Part shown: one piece after another, positions 1 to 8,394 of the stretch
Position numbering within the stretch: position 1 is the first letter of the stretch
How the letters are laid out: each line of letters opens with the position of its first letter
Assembly: GCA_025350625.1 (NCBI GenBank)
Contig: JANXXL010000397.1
Coordinates: 1-44,025 of the forward strand
Origin: Bryobacterales bacterium
Lineage (GTDB): Bacteria > Acidobacteriota > Terriglobia > Bryobacterales > Bryobacteraceae
DNA length: 44,025 bases
Direction: 5' to 3'
Notes under the pieces: model-generated
Seen by the model: the letters and a program-made list of their open reading frames with translations, nothing else
What the model was told of the DNA's origin: nothing
Database searches by the model: none
Made by a program: the position numbers and the translations under genes

Positions 1-744
1 TGCGCCCGGCTCGAACCCCATCGACTGATAGAGGGGCTTTCCCATGTCCGACGCGTGCAGCGTCATTCGCGTGACCCGCATCGACGGTTGCGCCTGCTCA
101 ATCGCCCTGCGCATCACTGCCTCCGCGTAACCTTTGCCATACGCCTCAGGCAGCGTCGCGACAAAGGCGATGTACATGGCGCCAGGCACTGGCAACACCG
201 CCGCGGAGGTGACCGCCTGCCCGCCGGCATAACCGACATAGGCAAAGCTGTCCTCGCGCCACAGATATAAATTGCAAATGCACTCGAACTGTTCGAGCGG
301 CATGCCGTAAGCGTGCGCGTTAATCGTCGCAAGATCGCGGGCTTCGGCTTCATGCAGCACGCGGCGAAACTCGAGGTCCGGCGGGGCGCGACGCGGGGGC
401 AGCAACCGATCGGCCGCCATCCCGGTCATGTTCAACGCCGGCACGAATCCTTCTTCGGCGGCGATCCGCTCCCAATCCGCAGGCGCCAACGCTTCGCAGA
501 GTCCGAGCATGGAACCATGCGCGCACGATGCGGCGCGCTCTCGTGCCACAGCCAGGACGCCGCGCAAGTCTCGCTCATCCGCCAGCGGCCTATCGAGTAC
601 CGACAGGTTCAAAAACGGCAGCGCAACATGACCGAACATCGTCGCGACGCCGCCGGCTTGGTGAATCTTCGCGCCGGGCAACCCGCCCGCCATAAACTTC
701 CAAGCCTCGATCAAGACAGCGACATTTTCCTCAGTTGATAACAT
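1..744 (-). CDS. GNAT-family N-acetyltransferase (3' end beyond window)
   Basis: Reading the minus strand from ATG at 744 gives an open frame to the window edge, so the C-terminus is missing. The N-terminus reads MLSTEENVAVLIEAWKF. An N-terminal half of about 120 residues is followed by a GNAT-like region. Its acetyl-CoA-binding signature is visible as LPEAYGKGYAEAVMRRA, followed by a LYQSMGF segment typical of the GNAT C-terminal strand. The family transfers an acetyl group from acetyl-CoA to an amine; the substrate cannot be read from sequence. It starts 11 bp after the stop of the APC permease and is probably co-transcribed with it. A permease next to an acetyltransferase suggests, by inference only, handling of an amino acid or amine. 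Confidence 0.8.
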   Translation of the reverse strand, partial: MLSTEENVAVLIEAWKFMAGGLPGAKIHQAGGVATMFGHVALPFLNLSVLDRPLADERDLRGVLAVARERAASCAHGSMLGLCEALAPADWERIAAEEGFVPALNMTGMAADRLLPPRRAPPDLEFRRVLHEAEARDLATINAHAYGMPLEQFECICNLYLWREDSFAYVGYAGGQAVTSAAVLPVPGAMYIAFVATLPEAYGKGYAEAVMRRAIEQAQPSMRVTRMTLHASDMGKPLYQSMGFEPGA

Positions 745-755
745 TTGTTCTCGCT

Positions 756-2174
756 TCAGGCGCGGCTGCGTGCCTTTGTCGCTCGCCAGTAGTAGGCGGC
801 CCCGGCGCACTGTAAGCCGCCCGTCACGGCGACTATTTTGGCTGTAAACAGCCAGGGATTTTGCAGATCGATAATCGGGAAGACCGACAACACAACATAC
901 AGGAGCGTCATCAGAAAGCCGGAGAACGCGGCCGTGCGTACGCCCCAGGATGGCTTTTCGCCGTGCGCCACCAGGGGGATGGCGAACATCGTCAGATACG
1001 CCAGAGCATACAAAATTCCACCGGTATTATCCAGCAGCTGAAACGCTTCCTGATTTCCCGTGCCCAGGTTGGCCAGGATCGAGAACCCGACTCCGACCAC
1101 TCCGGCAAATAGAACCGACCCGACGGGAGTGCGATAACGAGGATCCAAGCGGCTGAACCAGGCGGGGAGCAGGTGATCCCACCCCGCGACCATGGGAAGG
1201 CGAATCATCGTGCTGAAGCCCAGCGAATTCTGGGCGAGCAACGCAGCCACTAGCAGAGCAGCGGACCAGGTTGCGAGCGCCGGTGCGCCCAAGTTCAAGA
1301 CTTGGGTCATAGGGGCCACCAGGTCAATCGATTCGGGACGCACGAAAGTCAATACACTCGCTGTCCCTGCGATGAACATGAGGGAGATGATGGGAGCCGC
1401 CAACCAGACGGAGCGCCGGATGGGCTTCGCTGGATCGGCGGCACGGCACTCCCCGGCAAAAATCCCCACTCCATCGAATCCACTGAAGGCGCCAAATCCC
1501 ATCTTGCCGAGGAGGTTCAGGTTCAGCAGCGAAACGGCGGGAAAAGTGAAGGCCAGGGGCGCTATCGCCGCCGTGCCCTGGAACCAGCGCGGGAGCGCAA
1601 CAACAATCATAGAGATAAATAGAAATACGATGGCAAAACCACCGAAATTATTCACCCATTTCCCCAGCGCCAAGCCGCGCCAGGCTAACAGCATCAAGCC
1701 GATGATGGCGGAAACGCTGATCGCGATAATCGCCGGGCGGCTGGTGGAAATCCAGGCGGCGCCGGGCCCCAGTGCATACGCCGCGTTATCCGCCGCGATC
1801 ACCCCCGTCTTGCACACAATCAGCAAATTGTTTACCCAGATATTCATTGCCACCAGGAATCCGATCAGTGGGCTGAAACGGAGCTTGGCCCACTGATACA
1901 GCCCGCCTTCGAGCGGCATTTCCTTTACGAGGTGGGCGACGACGATGCCGGACGGAATGTAGAACAGCAACACTGCCGGAAGCCAGAACATCGCATGGGA
2001 AGAACCCAGCTTCCCTGCGGTACCCACCCAATATAGGCCGACGATGTTGAGAATCTGCATTCCCACCAGATCGATAAGCCGCAGTTCCTTCTTGAGAGCG
2101 GTGCTCTCGAGTTCGACCTTGTGTTCACCGGCAAGGAAGCGCTCTTCGTCGGGGGAACCGTCGCGGGACTGCAT
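756..2174 (-). CDS. APC-superfamily amino acid permease
   Basis: The product is a 472-residue inner-membrane transporter with about 12 hydrophobic segments. The N-terminus (residues 30-60, LRLIDLVGMQILNIVGLYWVG) has the helix-1 pattern of the amino acid-polyamine-organocation superfamily. The internal FSGFDGVGIFAGECR segment matches the conserved region around helix 6. Size and pattern fit the glutamate:GABA antiporter-like branch, but the substrate is not certain. It lies 22 bp downstream of hpt and 11 bp upstream of the GNAT gene. Its own promoter is possible: TACCAT (2186-2181) ends six bases before the ATG, and no good Shine-Dalgarno is seen, so a leaderless start is plausible. Confidence 0.85.
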   Translation of the reverse strand: MQSRDGSPDEERFLAGEHKVELESTALKKELRLIDLVGMQILNIVGLYWVGTAGKLGSSHAMFWLPAVLLFYIPSGIVVAHLVKEMPLEGGLYQWAKLRFSPLIGFLVAMNIWVNNLLIVCKTGVIAADNAAYALGPGAAWISTSRPAIIAISVSAIIGLMLLAWRGLALGKWVNNFGGFAIVFLFISMIVVALPRWFQGTAAIAPLAFTFPAVSLLNLNLLGKMGFGAFSGFDGVGIFAGECRAADPAKPIRRSVWLAAPIISLMFIAGTASVLTFVRPESIDLVAPMTQVLNLGAPALATWSAALLVAALLAQNSLGFSTMIRLPMVAGWDHLLPAWFSRLDPRYRTPVGSVLFAGVVGVGFSILANLGTGNQEAFQLLDNTGGILYALAYLTMFAIPLVAHGEKPSWGVRTAAFSGFLMTLLYVVLSVFPIIDLQNPWLFTAKIVAVTGGLQCAGAAYYWRATKARSRA

Positions 2175-2180
2175 TTGGCG

Positions 2181-2186
2181 ATGGTA
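2181..2186 (-). promoter_or_regulatory. Candidate -10 element directly upstream of APC permease start
   Basis: TACCAT on the minus strand is followed by six bases (CGCCAA) and the ATG at 2174. A start point six to eight bases downstream of the hexamer would fall at or next to the A of the start codon, the leaderless layout seen elsewhere in this window. No convincing -35 was recognised. The assignment is from pattern only. Confidence 0.4.
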
Positions 2187-2196
2187 ACACCCGGGG

Positions 2197-2745
2197 TCAA
2201 CCCCGCTCGGGATCGAGCACCGCGATATAGCCCAGATTGCGGTAGAGCTGCTTGTGATCGAGGCCGCAGCCTACGACGAAGCGGTCGGGAATCTCGAAGC
2301 ACCGGAAATCGACGGGGACCTGGACGATGCGGCGCACCGAACGGTCGAGCAGCGTGCAGATTCCGAGGGACCGGGGGCCGCGCCCGGCCAGGGTCTGCAA
2401 AAGATAACGGGTGGTGAAGCCGGTGTCGACGATGTCTTCGATCAGTAGCACGTCCTCATCGTGGATCGGCTCGTCGAGATCCTTGGCGATTCGGACCAAA
2501 CCAGGGGTGGGGCCGCGCGACGGCCCGCCAAAACTCGAAATCGCCAGAAAGTCGATTTTGAGCGGGATAGTTATTGCGCGGGCCAGTGCCGTCAGGAAAA
2601 AAACCGACCCTTTGAGGACCGCAATCAGCTTGAGATCGCGTCCGCGATATTTGTCGCTTATTTCGGCGGCCACTTCCGCGATGCGCGCCGATACCTGCTC
2701 TTCCGTGAATAAGATGCGCTCCAGGTTTTCCGGCGCAGGGGTCAT
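2197..2745 (-). CDS. hpt: Hypoxanthine phosphoribosyltransferase
   Basis: The 182-residue protein has the full type I PRTase layout. A KGS loop lies at residues 45-47, the PRPP-binding motif VLLIEDIVDTGFT at 99-111, and the C-terminal base-recognition segment PDRFVVGCGLDHKQLYRNL at 153-171. The enzyme salvages hypoxanthine (and usually guanine) to IMP or GMP in the cytoplasm. The ATG overlaps the end of the upstream kinase-like/nuclease-like gene by four bases (ATGA), which indicates translational coupling. The usual neighbours tilS and ftsH are not adjacent here. Confidence 0.95.
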   Translation of the reverse strand: MTPAPENLERILFTEEQVSARIAEVAAEISDKYRGRDLKLIAVLKGSVFFLTALARAITIPLKIDFLAISSFGGPSRGPTPGLVRIAKDLDEPIHDEDVLLIEDIVDTGFTTRYLLQTLAGRGPRSLGICTLLDRSVRRIVQVPVDFRCFEIPDRFVVGCGLDHKQLYRNLGYIAVLDPERG

Positions 2746-3683
2746 GAGGCCACCATTTTCAGGCCGTACTTAAATACCAGATCCTGGAAATCTTTTTGGT
2801 AGAACACCTGGATGTTGATGTGAGGATAAATGGCGCGAAGCAGTTTTACCTTGCGGTTTTTTTTGGTCACCAGCGACTGCTTCATGGTGGTGAGTTCCAC
2901 ATAGAGATCGAGTTCCGGTAAGTAAAAATCTGGCGTGAAAGCTTCCGTGACTCCGCCGTCCTTGTCCCATTGCAGGGGGAAACTGCGCGGCTCGTACTCC
3001 CATTGGATGCGGTAAAAATCGAGCAAATTGGCGAACATTTCTTCGCTGGGGTGACTGAAGCTGGCCCGCGTTACGCGCGCACGGCGGGCGGGGACGATCC
3101 CGCGTTTCGAGAGTTCGAGCCGGGTTTCAAATTCGATTTCATCCGCGTCGTTGGGAGAGAGTAGGCCTTGTTGGTCCAACCGCCGGGCGGTGGCTGCTGC
3201 CAGCATCTCGACCGCTTGCGCAGCGTCCATATTCGCCAGGTTCAGCGTGAGGTCGAAAGCCGTGGGGTCGGCCGAGGACCTGCCGAAGCGCGCTTTGCGC
3301 ACGCGCTTATGTTCGGCGTCGAGTTCCCTGAGACGCGACTGTGCCGCCGGCTTTTCGAGGCGCAGATCCAGAATGAGATTGCCGGTGCGGTGCTCGTCGA
3401 TAGTTGTGATACGCGTGCGCAGCAGCCAGGGCGCGGGCCGGAACAGGTGTTCCGATCCATCGAGAGCGACCAGTAGAGGGTGTTCTCGCGCCAACCGGGC
3501 CAGCATCGCTACCGCTGCAGCGCCCCAAGACCGCGCGGGTAACGGGGTCTCGCCAAATTCCTCGGTCATCCATTGCGCCAGGCGCGATTCGGCGACCAAC
3601 TCGAATCCCAGGAGTTGCGCCACACCGCGCGCTACTTCTTCCCAGCGCGACGCCGGGTCACCCGAAATCGTAAGCACTGCCAT
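2742..3683 (-). CDS. Degenerate cytidylate-kinase-like domain fused to PD-(D/E)XK-like nuclease domain
   Basis: The protein is 313 residues. Residues 1-170 resemble the cytidylate-kinase-like family: ISGDPASRWEEVARGVAQLL occupies the P-loop position, and a block around residues 100-165 (LDLRLEK...ADPTAFDLTLNLANMDAAQAVEML) matches the family lid and C-terminal region. The P-loop glycines and the Lys-Ser/Thr pair are gone, so ATP hydrolysis looks unlikely. Residues 205-313 look like a small restriction-nuclease fold: E214 in a helix, PDFYLPELDLYVEL with D252 and E263, but Thr265 where the motif Lys should be (K268 is nearby). Function is unknown. The stop overlaps the hpt start by four bases. 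TATTCT lies 13 bases before the ATG as a possible -10. Confidence 0.6.
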   Translation of the reverse strand: MAVLTISGDPASRWEEVARGVAQLLGFELVAESRLAQWMTEEFGETPLPARSWGAAAVAMLARLAREHPLLVALDGSEHLFRPAPWLLRTRITTIDEHRTGNLILDLRLEKPAAQSRLRELDAEHKRVRKARFGRSSADPTAFDLTLNLANMDAAQAVEMLAAATARRLDQQGLLSPNDADEIEFETRLELSKRGIVPARRARVTRASFSHPSEEMFANLLDFYRIQWEYEPRSFPLQWDKDGGVTEAFTPDFYLPELDLYVELTTMKQSLVTKKNRKVKLLRAIYPHINIQVFYQKDFQDLVFKYGLKMVAS

Positions 3684-3721
3684 CCGCTACATTGTCAGAA
3701 TATCAGTCCCGCTCGCGGCGT

Positions 3722-4198
3722 CTATAAGCGCCGCACTTGCTGATCCATGACGTGGGCCAGCAGTTCTTGAATCGTGTGGCACGAACGCGGTGGGCGGAGT
3801 GCGGGTGCCAGCTCGGATAGCGGCTCGAGAACAAAACGGCGATCCGCCATTCTAGGATGCGGTATTTCCAGGCCGGCCGCGTGGATCACGGTATCGCCGA
3901 ACAGCAGGAGATCCAGGTCGATGACGCGCGGTCCTTTATCCATAGTGCGCCGACGGCCCATTTCCTGCTCGATTCGCAGCAGCCGCGCCAATAGCTGGCG
4001 TGGGAAGAGCGTGGTCTCTGCGGCAACCACCTGATTTAGAAACCAGGGTTGATCGAGGACTTCGCGCGGCGCAGTCTCGTAGATGGACGAGGCGCGAGTA
4101 AGGCGCACATGGGGCGATACAATTCGCTCCCGCGCGAGCAGCAGGTTCTCAACACGATCCCCCAGGTTGGAACCCAGCGCGATGTAGACGGTTTTCAA
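3722..4198 (-). CDS. folK: 2-amino-4-hydroxy-6-hydroxymethyldihydropteridine diphosphokinase
   Basis: The 158-residue protein carries the HPPK hallmarks: GSNLGDR near the N-terminus, then PRVIDLDLLLFGD and PHPRMADRRFVLEPL, which hold the Mg-ATP and pterin-binding residues. It pyrophosphorylates the pterin precursor in folate biosynthesis. The start is TTG at 4198, because it directly precedes the conserved KTVYIALGSNLGD strand and no ATG or GTG fits. It begins 10 bp after ruvB in the same direction, so folate synthesis is tied to the Holliday-junction genes. No obvious individual promoter was seen. Confidence 0.95.
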   Translation of the reverse strand: MKTVYIALGSNLGDRVENLLLARERIVSPHVRLTRASSIYETAPREVLDQPWFLNQVVAAETTLFPRQLLARLLRIEQEMGRRRTMDKGPRVIDLDLLLFGDTVIHAAGLEIPHPRMADRRFVLEPLSELAPALRPPRSCHTIQELLAHVMDQQVRRL

Positions 4199-4208
4199 GG
4201 CAGTTTTC

Positions 4209-5231
4209 TTAAAACAGGGCGCCCTGCGAGCCGCCCCGGCGGCGTGCGATGCCGAAGTATTCGAAGCCGCGTTCCGTGCCCACGCGGCCGCGCGGAGTGC
4301 GGTCGAGAAAACCCAGTTGCATCAGATACGGTTCGTAGACTTCTTCGATGGTGCCAGGTTCTTCGTCAATCGAGGCTGCGATGGTGCTTAGCCCCACCGG
4401 GCCGCCGCCATATTTTTCGAGCACCGTGAGCATGATCTTCTGGTCGATTTCATCCAGGCCGTGGCGGTCCACTTCCAGCAGGTTCAGCGCTTTCTCGGCG
4501 ACGTCCGCATCCACGTGCCCGTTGGCGCGCACCTGCGCATAATCGCGCACGCGGCGCAGCAGACGATTGGCGATGCGGGGAGTACCGCGGCTGCGCCGTG
4601 CAATCTCTTCCGCGCCGGCTGCGTCGATTTCAACGTCGAGCAGATTGGCGGAGCGCCGTACAATGTGCGCCAGTTCCTCGACGCCGTATGGATTCAAGCG
4701 CAAAACGAGTCCGAAACGGCCGCGCAACGGAGCGCTGATGATCCCCTGCCGCGTGGTGGCGCCGATAGCCGTGAACGGTTTGATGTCCATGGCTACCGTG
4801 CGCGCGCCGGGGCCAGTGCCGATCAGGATATCCATGCTGAAGTCTTCGAGCGCCGAGTAGATCATCTCTTCGACATCCGGCTGCAGGCGATGGATTTCGT
4901 CGATGAAGAAGACTTCGCGCTCCGCTACGTTGCTGAGGATGCCCACCAGGTCCAGTTTTTTCTGCAAGACTGGCCCGGAAGTTTGCTGCATGCCGACGCC
5001 CAACTCGGCGGCGATGATTCCGGCGAGCGTGGTTTTTCCCAAGCCCGGTGGGCCGTACAACAACACATGGTCCATGGCTTCGCCGCGCAGGCGGGCCGCT
5101 TCAATGGCGATGGCAAGCTGTTCTTTGAGCTTGGTCTGGCCGGCGAAATCCGCCAGCCTCACGGGCCGGAGCGCGGTTTCGAACTGGCGCTCTTCCTCGC
5201 GCAGCGACGCCGAAACGATGCCCTTTTCCAT
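4209..5231 (-). CDS. ruvB: Holliday junction branch-migration ATPase RuvB
   Basis: The 340-residue AAA+ protein has Walker A GPPGLGKT at residues 60-67, Walker B with FFIDEIHR near 111-118, the sensor segment GATTRQG, and the C-terminal winged-helix DNA-binding part (DRTPRGR...). Full length for the family. As a hexamer on DNA with RuvA it drives branch migration of recombination intermediates. It lies 11 bp downstream of ruvA. TAGACT at 5245-5240 ends eight bases before the ATG and could act as an internal -10, though its first three bases are also the ruvA stop codon. Confidence 0.97.
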   Translation of the reverse strand: MEKGIVSASLREEERQFETALRPVRLADFAGQTKLKEQLAIAIEAARLRGEAMDHVLLYGPPGLGKTTLAGIIAAELGVGMQQTSGPVLQKKLDLVGILSNVAEREVFFIDEIHRLQPDVEEMIYSALEDFSMDILIGTGPGARTVAMDIKPFTAIGATTRQGIISAPLRGRFGLVLRLNPYGVEELAHIVRRSANLLDVEIDAAGAEEIARRSRGTPRIANRLLRRVRDYAQVRANGHVDADVAEKALNLLEVDRHGLDEIDQKIMLTVLEKYGGGPVGLSTIAASIDEEPGTIEEVYEPYLMQLGFLDRTPRGRVGTERGFEYFGIARRRGGSQGALF

Positions 5232-5242
5232 GCAGCTTCAGT

Positions 5243-5839
5243 CTAGCGAACTAATTTCAGCGCGCGGCGGAACAAGGCGTCGAAATCATTGGATTCGTTT
5301 GCGGAGCGGGCCTTGTTCACCGCTGCTTCGGCCGAGCCGCGCGTAGCTCCGAAATTCATCAGCGCCGAGATCACGTCCTCTTCCGTGGTACTGAAGGCGC
5401 TCTTAGGAGTGCCGGTACCGGACTGTGACGCCCCTAGCGGTCCCAGTTTGTCGCGCAGTTCCAGGACCATGCGCTCCGCCGTTTTCTTCCCGACACCCGG
5501 AATGCGTACCAGTTGCTCCACTGCGCCGGAGCGGATCGCGGCCACCAGATCCTCGGTAGTCAGGCCGCTAAGCGCCGTTATAGCAAGCTTGGGTCCGATC
5601 CCGCTCACCGCGATTAGTTTTTCGAAGAGCGCCTTGTCGTCCTTGGTGATGAAACCGTAGAGCGCCAGGATGTCTTCGCGCACGTGCTGGTAAATGTGCA
5701 TGCGCACCGGCGCGCCCTGATCTGGAAGCGAGGAGTAGACCGAGACCGGAATCGTAACCTCGTAGCCCACCCCGTGCACGTCGATCACTATCTGGTTAGG
5801 ATGCTTTTCAAGGAGCGAGCCGCGCAGGTGCGAGATCAT
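5243..5839 (-). CDS. ruvA: Holliday junction DNA helicase subunit RuvA
   Basis: The 198-residue protein matches RuvA along its length. The OB-fold domain (MISHLRGSLLEKHPNQIVID) comes first, then the helix-hairpin-helix region with VSGIGPKLAITALSGL and IPGVGKKTAERMVLELRDKL, then the small C-terminal domain that contacts RuvB. It binds four-way junctions and loads RuvB. ruvC is not adjacent. The gene diverges from rsmE with only 16 bp between the two ATG codons. TATCCT at 5853-5848 ends eight bases before the ATG, suggesting a leaderless or nearly leaderless mRNA. Confidence 0.97.
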   Translation of the reverse strand: MISHLRGSLLEKHPNQIVIDVHGVGYEVTIPVSVYSSLPDQGAPVRMHIYQHVREDILALYGFITKDDKALFEKLIAVSGIGPKLAITALSGLTTEDLVAAIRSGAVEQLVRIPGVGKKTAERMVLELRDKLGPLGASQSGTGTPKSAFSTTEEDVISALMNFGATRGSAEAAVNKARSANESNDFDALFRRALKLVR

Positions 5840-5855
5840 TAGAACTTAGGATATT
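5840..5855. promoter_or_regulatory. 16-bp divergent promoter region between ruvA and rsmE
   Basis: Only 16 bases separate two opposed ATG codons. On the minus strand TATCCT (5853-5848) sits eight bases before the ruvA ATG. On the plus strand the overlapping TAGGAT (5847-5852) is only three bases before the rsmE ATG, too close for a standard start point; the same bases contain AGGA, which may serve as a short Shine-Dalgarno for rsmE. The ruvA promoter is therefore better supported than one for rsmE. Confidence 0.4.
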
Positions 5856-6596
5856 ATGCGACGACGTTTTTTTGTTGAAGACATTCGCAATGGACATGCC
5901 GAGATTGCTGGCGACGACGCTCGCCACCTCACACGGGTGCTGCGCGTGGAGGCGGGCCAGCGCTATGAGATATCCGATAATCATGCCGTGTACCTGGCCG
6001 AGATCGAGACCGCTCGCAAGGAACGCGTGATCTTCCGCACGCTCGAAAAGCTGCCGATGATCGAGCCGCCCGTACACATGACGCTTTGCGCTGCGATCGT
6101 CAAATTCGACCACTTCGAATGGATGATCGAGAAGGCCACCGAGCTGGGCGTGTCCCGGATCGTGCCGCTGATCAGCGTGCGCACGGAACGCGGATTGGAT
6201 AAGGCGGCTCCCAAACGTCTGGAACGCTGGCGGCGCATCGGACTCGAAGCCAGCCAGCAATCGCGGCGCGCGCATCTTCCGGAAATTGCCGAGCCTGCCC
6301 GGTGGCGGGATGCGCTCGAAACACGAGCGGATTATTGCTATGCGTTGGACGAAAATACTACCAATCCGTTGCCCGCGGCGTTCCCGGCGCAACGGCGAAC
6401 GGACGATTCCGTGGTTCTGCTGATCGGCCCCGAAGGCGGCTGGACGGATGAAGAACGATCCGAATTTACAGCATCTGGATGGGTTGCGGTTTCGCTCGGT
6501 CCATCGATTCTGCGCGCGGAAACGGCGGCGTTGGCTGCGATTGCCGTAGTGAGCGTGGCGTGGCTCCCGGTGGGGGTTGCTACACTGGAGCCTTGA
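5856..6596 (+). CDS. rsmE: 16S rRNA (uracil-1498-N3)-methyltransferase
   Basis: The 246-residue protein begins with the typical MRRRFFVEDI PUA-like N-terminal domain. It ends with the SPOUT methyltransferase knot: LLIGPEGGWTDEE, then SLGPSILRAETAALAAI, which form the SAM-binding trefoil. It methylates U1498 of 16S rRNA in the small subunit. The TGA stop overlaps the TTG start of the following ABC permease (TTGA), so the two are translationally coupled. The C-terminus is slightly longer than usual (SVAWLPVGVATLEP). Confidence 0.95.
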   Translation: MRRRFFVEDIRNGHAEIAGDDARHLTRVLRVEAGQRYEISDNHAVYLAEIETARKERVIFRTLEKLPMIEPPVHMTLCAAIVKFDHFEWMIEKATELGVSRIVPLISVRTERGLDKAAPKRLERWRRIGLEASQQSRRAHLPEIAEPARWRDALETRADYCYALDENTTNPLPAAFPAQRRTDDSVVLLIGPEGGWTDEERSEFTASGWVAVSLGPSILRAETAALAAIAVVSVAWLPVGVATLEP

Positions 6597-7678
6597 TTCA
6601 CCGCCTGGTCTTAGAAAACCTCAAGCATCGTCCGGTGCGAACTCTGCTCAGCGCGGTGGCGATCGGGGTTCAAGTCACTATGATCCTGACGCTAGTGGGC
6701 GTTAGTGAGGGCGTGTTAGGGGACATCGCAGCGCACTCGCGCGGCACTGGCGCGGATATTCTGGTTCGGCCCCCGGGCAGCTCAGTGTTGGCGTTTTCGG
6801 GTGACATGCCACAGGGGATTGTCGGACTGGTCCGCAAGGAGCCGCACGTGGTGCAGGCCACCGGCACCAAAGTCCAGTCGGTTGGGAATTTCGATTCCAT
6901 CACTGGTATTGATCTCGACGAGTTCAATCGTATGAGCGGAGGATTGCGCTACCTTGAAGGCGGTCCATTCACGGGCCCGGACGACATGGTCATTGATGAC
7001 GTCTATGCGGGCGCCCACAAGTTGCACGCCGGCGACACGGTTGACCTGGGACTCAAATGGCGGGTGTCGGGAGTAGTGCAATCCGGCAAGCTGTCGCACA
7101 TGTTCGTGCAGTTGCCCTCGCTGCAGGAAAAATATTCCGCCAAGGACAAGGTCAGCGTCGTCTATGTAAAAATTGACGATCCGAAAAACTTGGCCACGGT
7201 GATCGATTCACTCAAAAGCAAACTGGAAGACTACAAGGTTTTTTCCCTGGATGAATTTGTTTCGCTTATTTCGGTGGACAGCATTCCGATTCTTAAACGC
7301 TTTACCCGAGTGGTGATCGGACTCGCGGTGGTGGTGGGTTTCCTGGTGGTGTTTTTGTCGATGTATACCGCGGTTTTGGAACGGACCCGCGAAATCGGCA
7401 TTCTGAAAGCTCTGGGCGCTTCGCCGGGCTACATCATGACCATTCTCTTACGCGAAACGTTTTTGTTGGCGGTGGTGGGAGCGATAGTCGGCATTCTGAT
7501 GAGTTACGGCACGCAGGCCATCCTGCGGGTGTCCGTGCCGACTATGCCGATGCTGATCGCCCACGCGTGGTGGCCGTGGTCGGCATTGATCGCGTTGACG
7601 GGCTCGCTGATCGGCGCGATTTACCCGGGCCTCAAGGCTGCGCGACAGGACGCCATTGAAGCTCTGGCCTACGATTGA
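6593..7678 (+). CDS. ABC transporter permease, FtsX/MacB type
   Basis: The product is 361 residues from a TTG start at 6593, preceded by GGAG five bases upstream; an earlier in-frame start would lie inside rsmE. An N-terminal membrane helix (about residues 12-35, RTLLSAVAIGVQVTMILTLV) is followed by a large periplasmic domain to about residue 240. Three C-terminal helices follow, with the FtsX-type RTREIGILKALGAS coupling segment. This is the membrane half of a MacB/LolCE-like exporter or mechanotransmission complex; the ATPase is the next gene, 15 bp on. Substrate unknown. Confidence 0.9.
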   Translation: MIHRLVLENLKHRPVRTLLSAVAIGVQVTMILTLVGVSEGVLGDIAAHSRGTGADILVRPPGSSVLAFSGDMPQGIVGLVRKEPHVVQATGTKVQSVGNFDSITGIDLDEFNRMSGGLRYLEGGPFTGPDDMVIDDVYAGAHKLHAGDTVDLGLKWRVSGVVQSGKLSHMFVQLPSLQEKYSAKDKVSVVYVKIDDPKNLATVIDSLKSKLEDYKVFSLDEFVSLISVDSIPILKRFTRVVIGLAVVVGFLVVFLSMYTAVLERTREIGILKALGASPGYIMTILLRETFLLAVVGAIVGILMSYGTQAILRVSVPTMPMLIAHAWWPWSALIALTGSLIGAIYPGLKAARQDAIEALAYD

Positions 7679-7693
7679 GATCCCGCTGAAACG

Positions 7694-8356
7694 ATGATTC
7701 AAATTCGGGACTTGAAGAAGACTTATCGTGTCGGCGAGATCGATGTGCACGCGCTGCGCGGCGTGAATCTGCAGGCCGAGCGCGGCGAGTTTCTGGCGGT
7801 GGTGGGCCCCAGCGGATCGGGAAAATCGACGCTGTTCCACATTCTGGGCGGTCTTACGCCGCCGACCTCGGGCAGTATCCACATAGACGGCCGCGATCTG
7901 CTGGCCATGACTGAGGCCGAGCGCACCAACCTGCGCAAGACCGGCGTCGGTTTCGTGTTCCAGAAATACAATCTGCTGCCGACTTTGACCGCAGCCGATA
8001 ACATCGAGATCGCCCGCGACATCGCCCACCAGAAAGGTCCGCTGGATCCGAAGTTCGAAGAAATTTTAAATCTGCTCGGCCTCAAGGGCCGCTTGCACCA
8101 TAAGCCCCGCGCTCTTTCCGGAGGCGAACAGCAACGTGTAGCGATTGCACGCGCGATCGTCAATCATCCGGCAATTCTACTGGCCGATGAACCCACCGGC
8201 AACCTGGACACCGAAAATTCGGAAGCGGTGCTGGGCCTGCTGCGCGATCTGAATACGCGGCTTGGCCAGACCATCCTGATGATCACCCACAACCCGGAAG
8301 CTGCGGCGTACGCACATCGGATTGTGAAGATGCGAGACGGGCGCGTCGTCGAGTAA
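7694..8356 (+). CDS. ABC transporter ATP-binding protein, MacB/LolD family
   Basis: The 220-residue ATPase has all motifs in order: Walker [10 protein letters not shown] (38-46), Q-loop VFQKYNLLP, signature LSGGEQQR, Walker [13 protein letters not shown], and the switch His in ITHN. EPTGNLD and the overall length are typical of the LolD/MacB/FtsE group, which pairs with FtsX-fold permeases such as the preceding gene. It energises that permease at the inner membrane. Export of a lipoprotein, peptide or drug is possible, but the sequence does not say which. Confidence 0.93.
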   Translation: MIQIRDLKKTYRVGEIDVHALRGVNLQAERGEFLAVVGPSGSGKSTLFHILGGLTPPTSGSIHIDGRDLLAMTEAERTNLRKTGVGFVFQKYNLLPTLTAADNIEIARDIAHQKGPLDPKFEEILNLLGLKGRLHHKPRALSGGEQQRVAIARAIVNHPAILLADEPTGNLDTENSEAVLGLLRDLNTRLGQTILMITHNPEAAAYAHRIVKMRDGRVVE

Positions 8357-8394
8357 AACGGGAACCTTTCGTTGCGTGCGGTGTCTATGAGTGC

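Noticed and set aside
114-738. Open frames on both strands inside the GNAT gene, such as a 141-residue plus-strand frame at 313-738
   Set aside because: They are Arg/Pro/His-rich shadow frames. The minus-strand frame from 744 has clear GNAT motifs and runs to the window edge.
6479-6592. Longer start for the ABC permease
   Set aside because: This part overlaps rsmE in another frame and lacks family likeness. TTG 6593 has a good ribosome-binding site and fits the family start.
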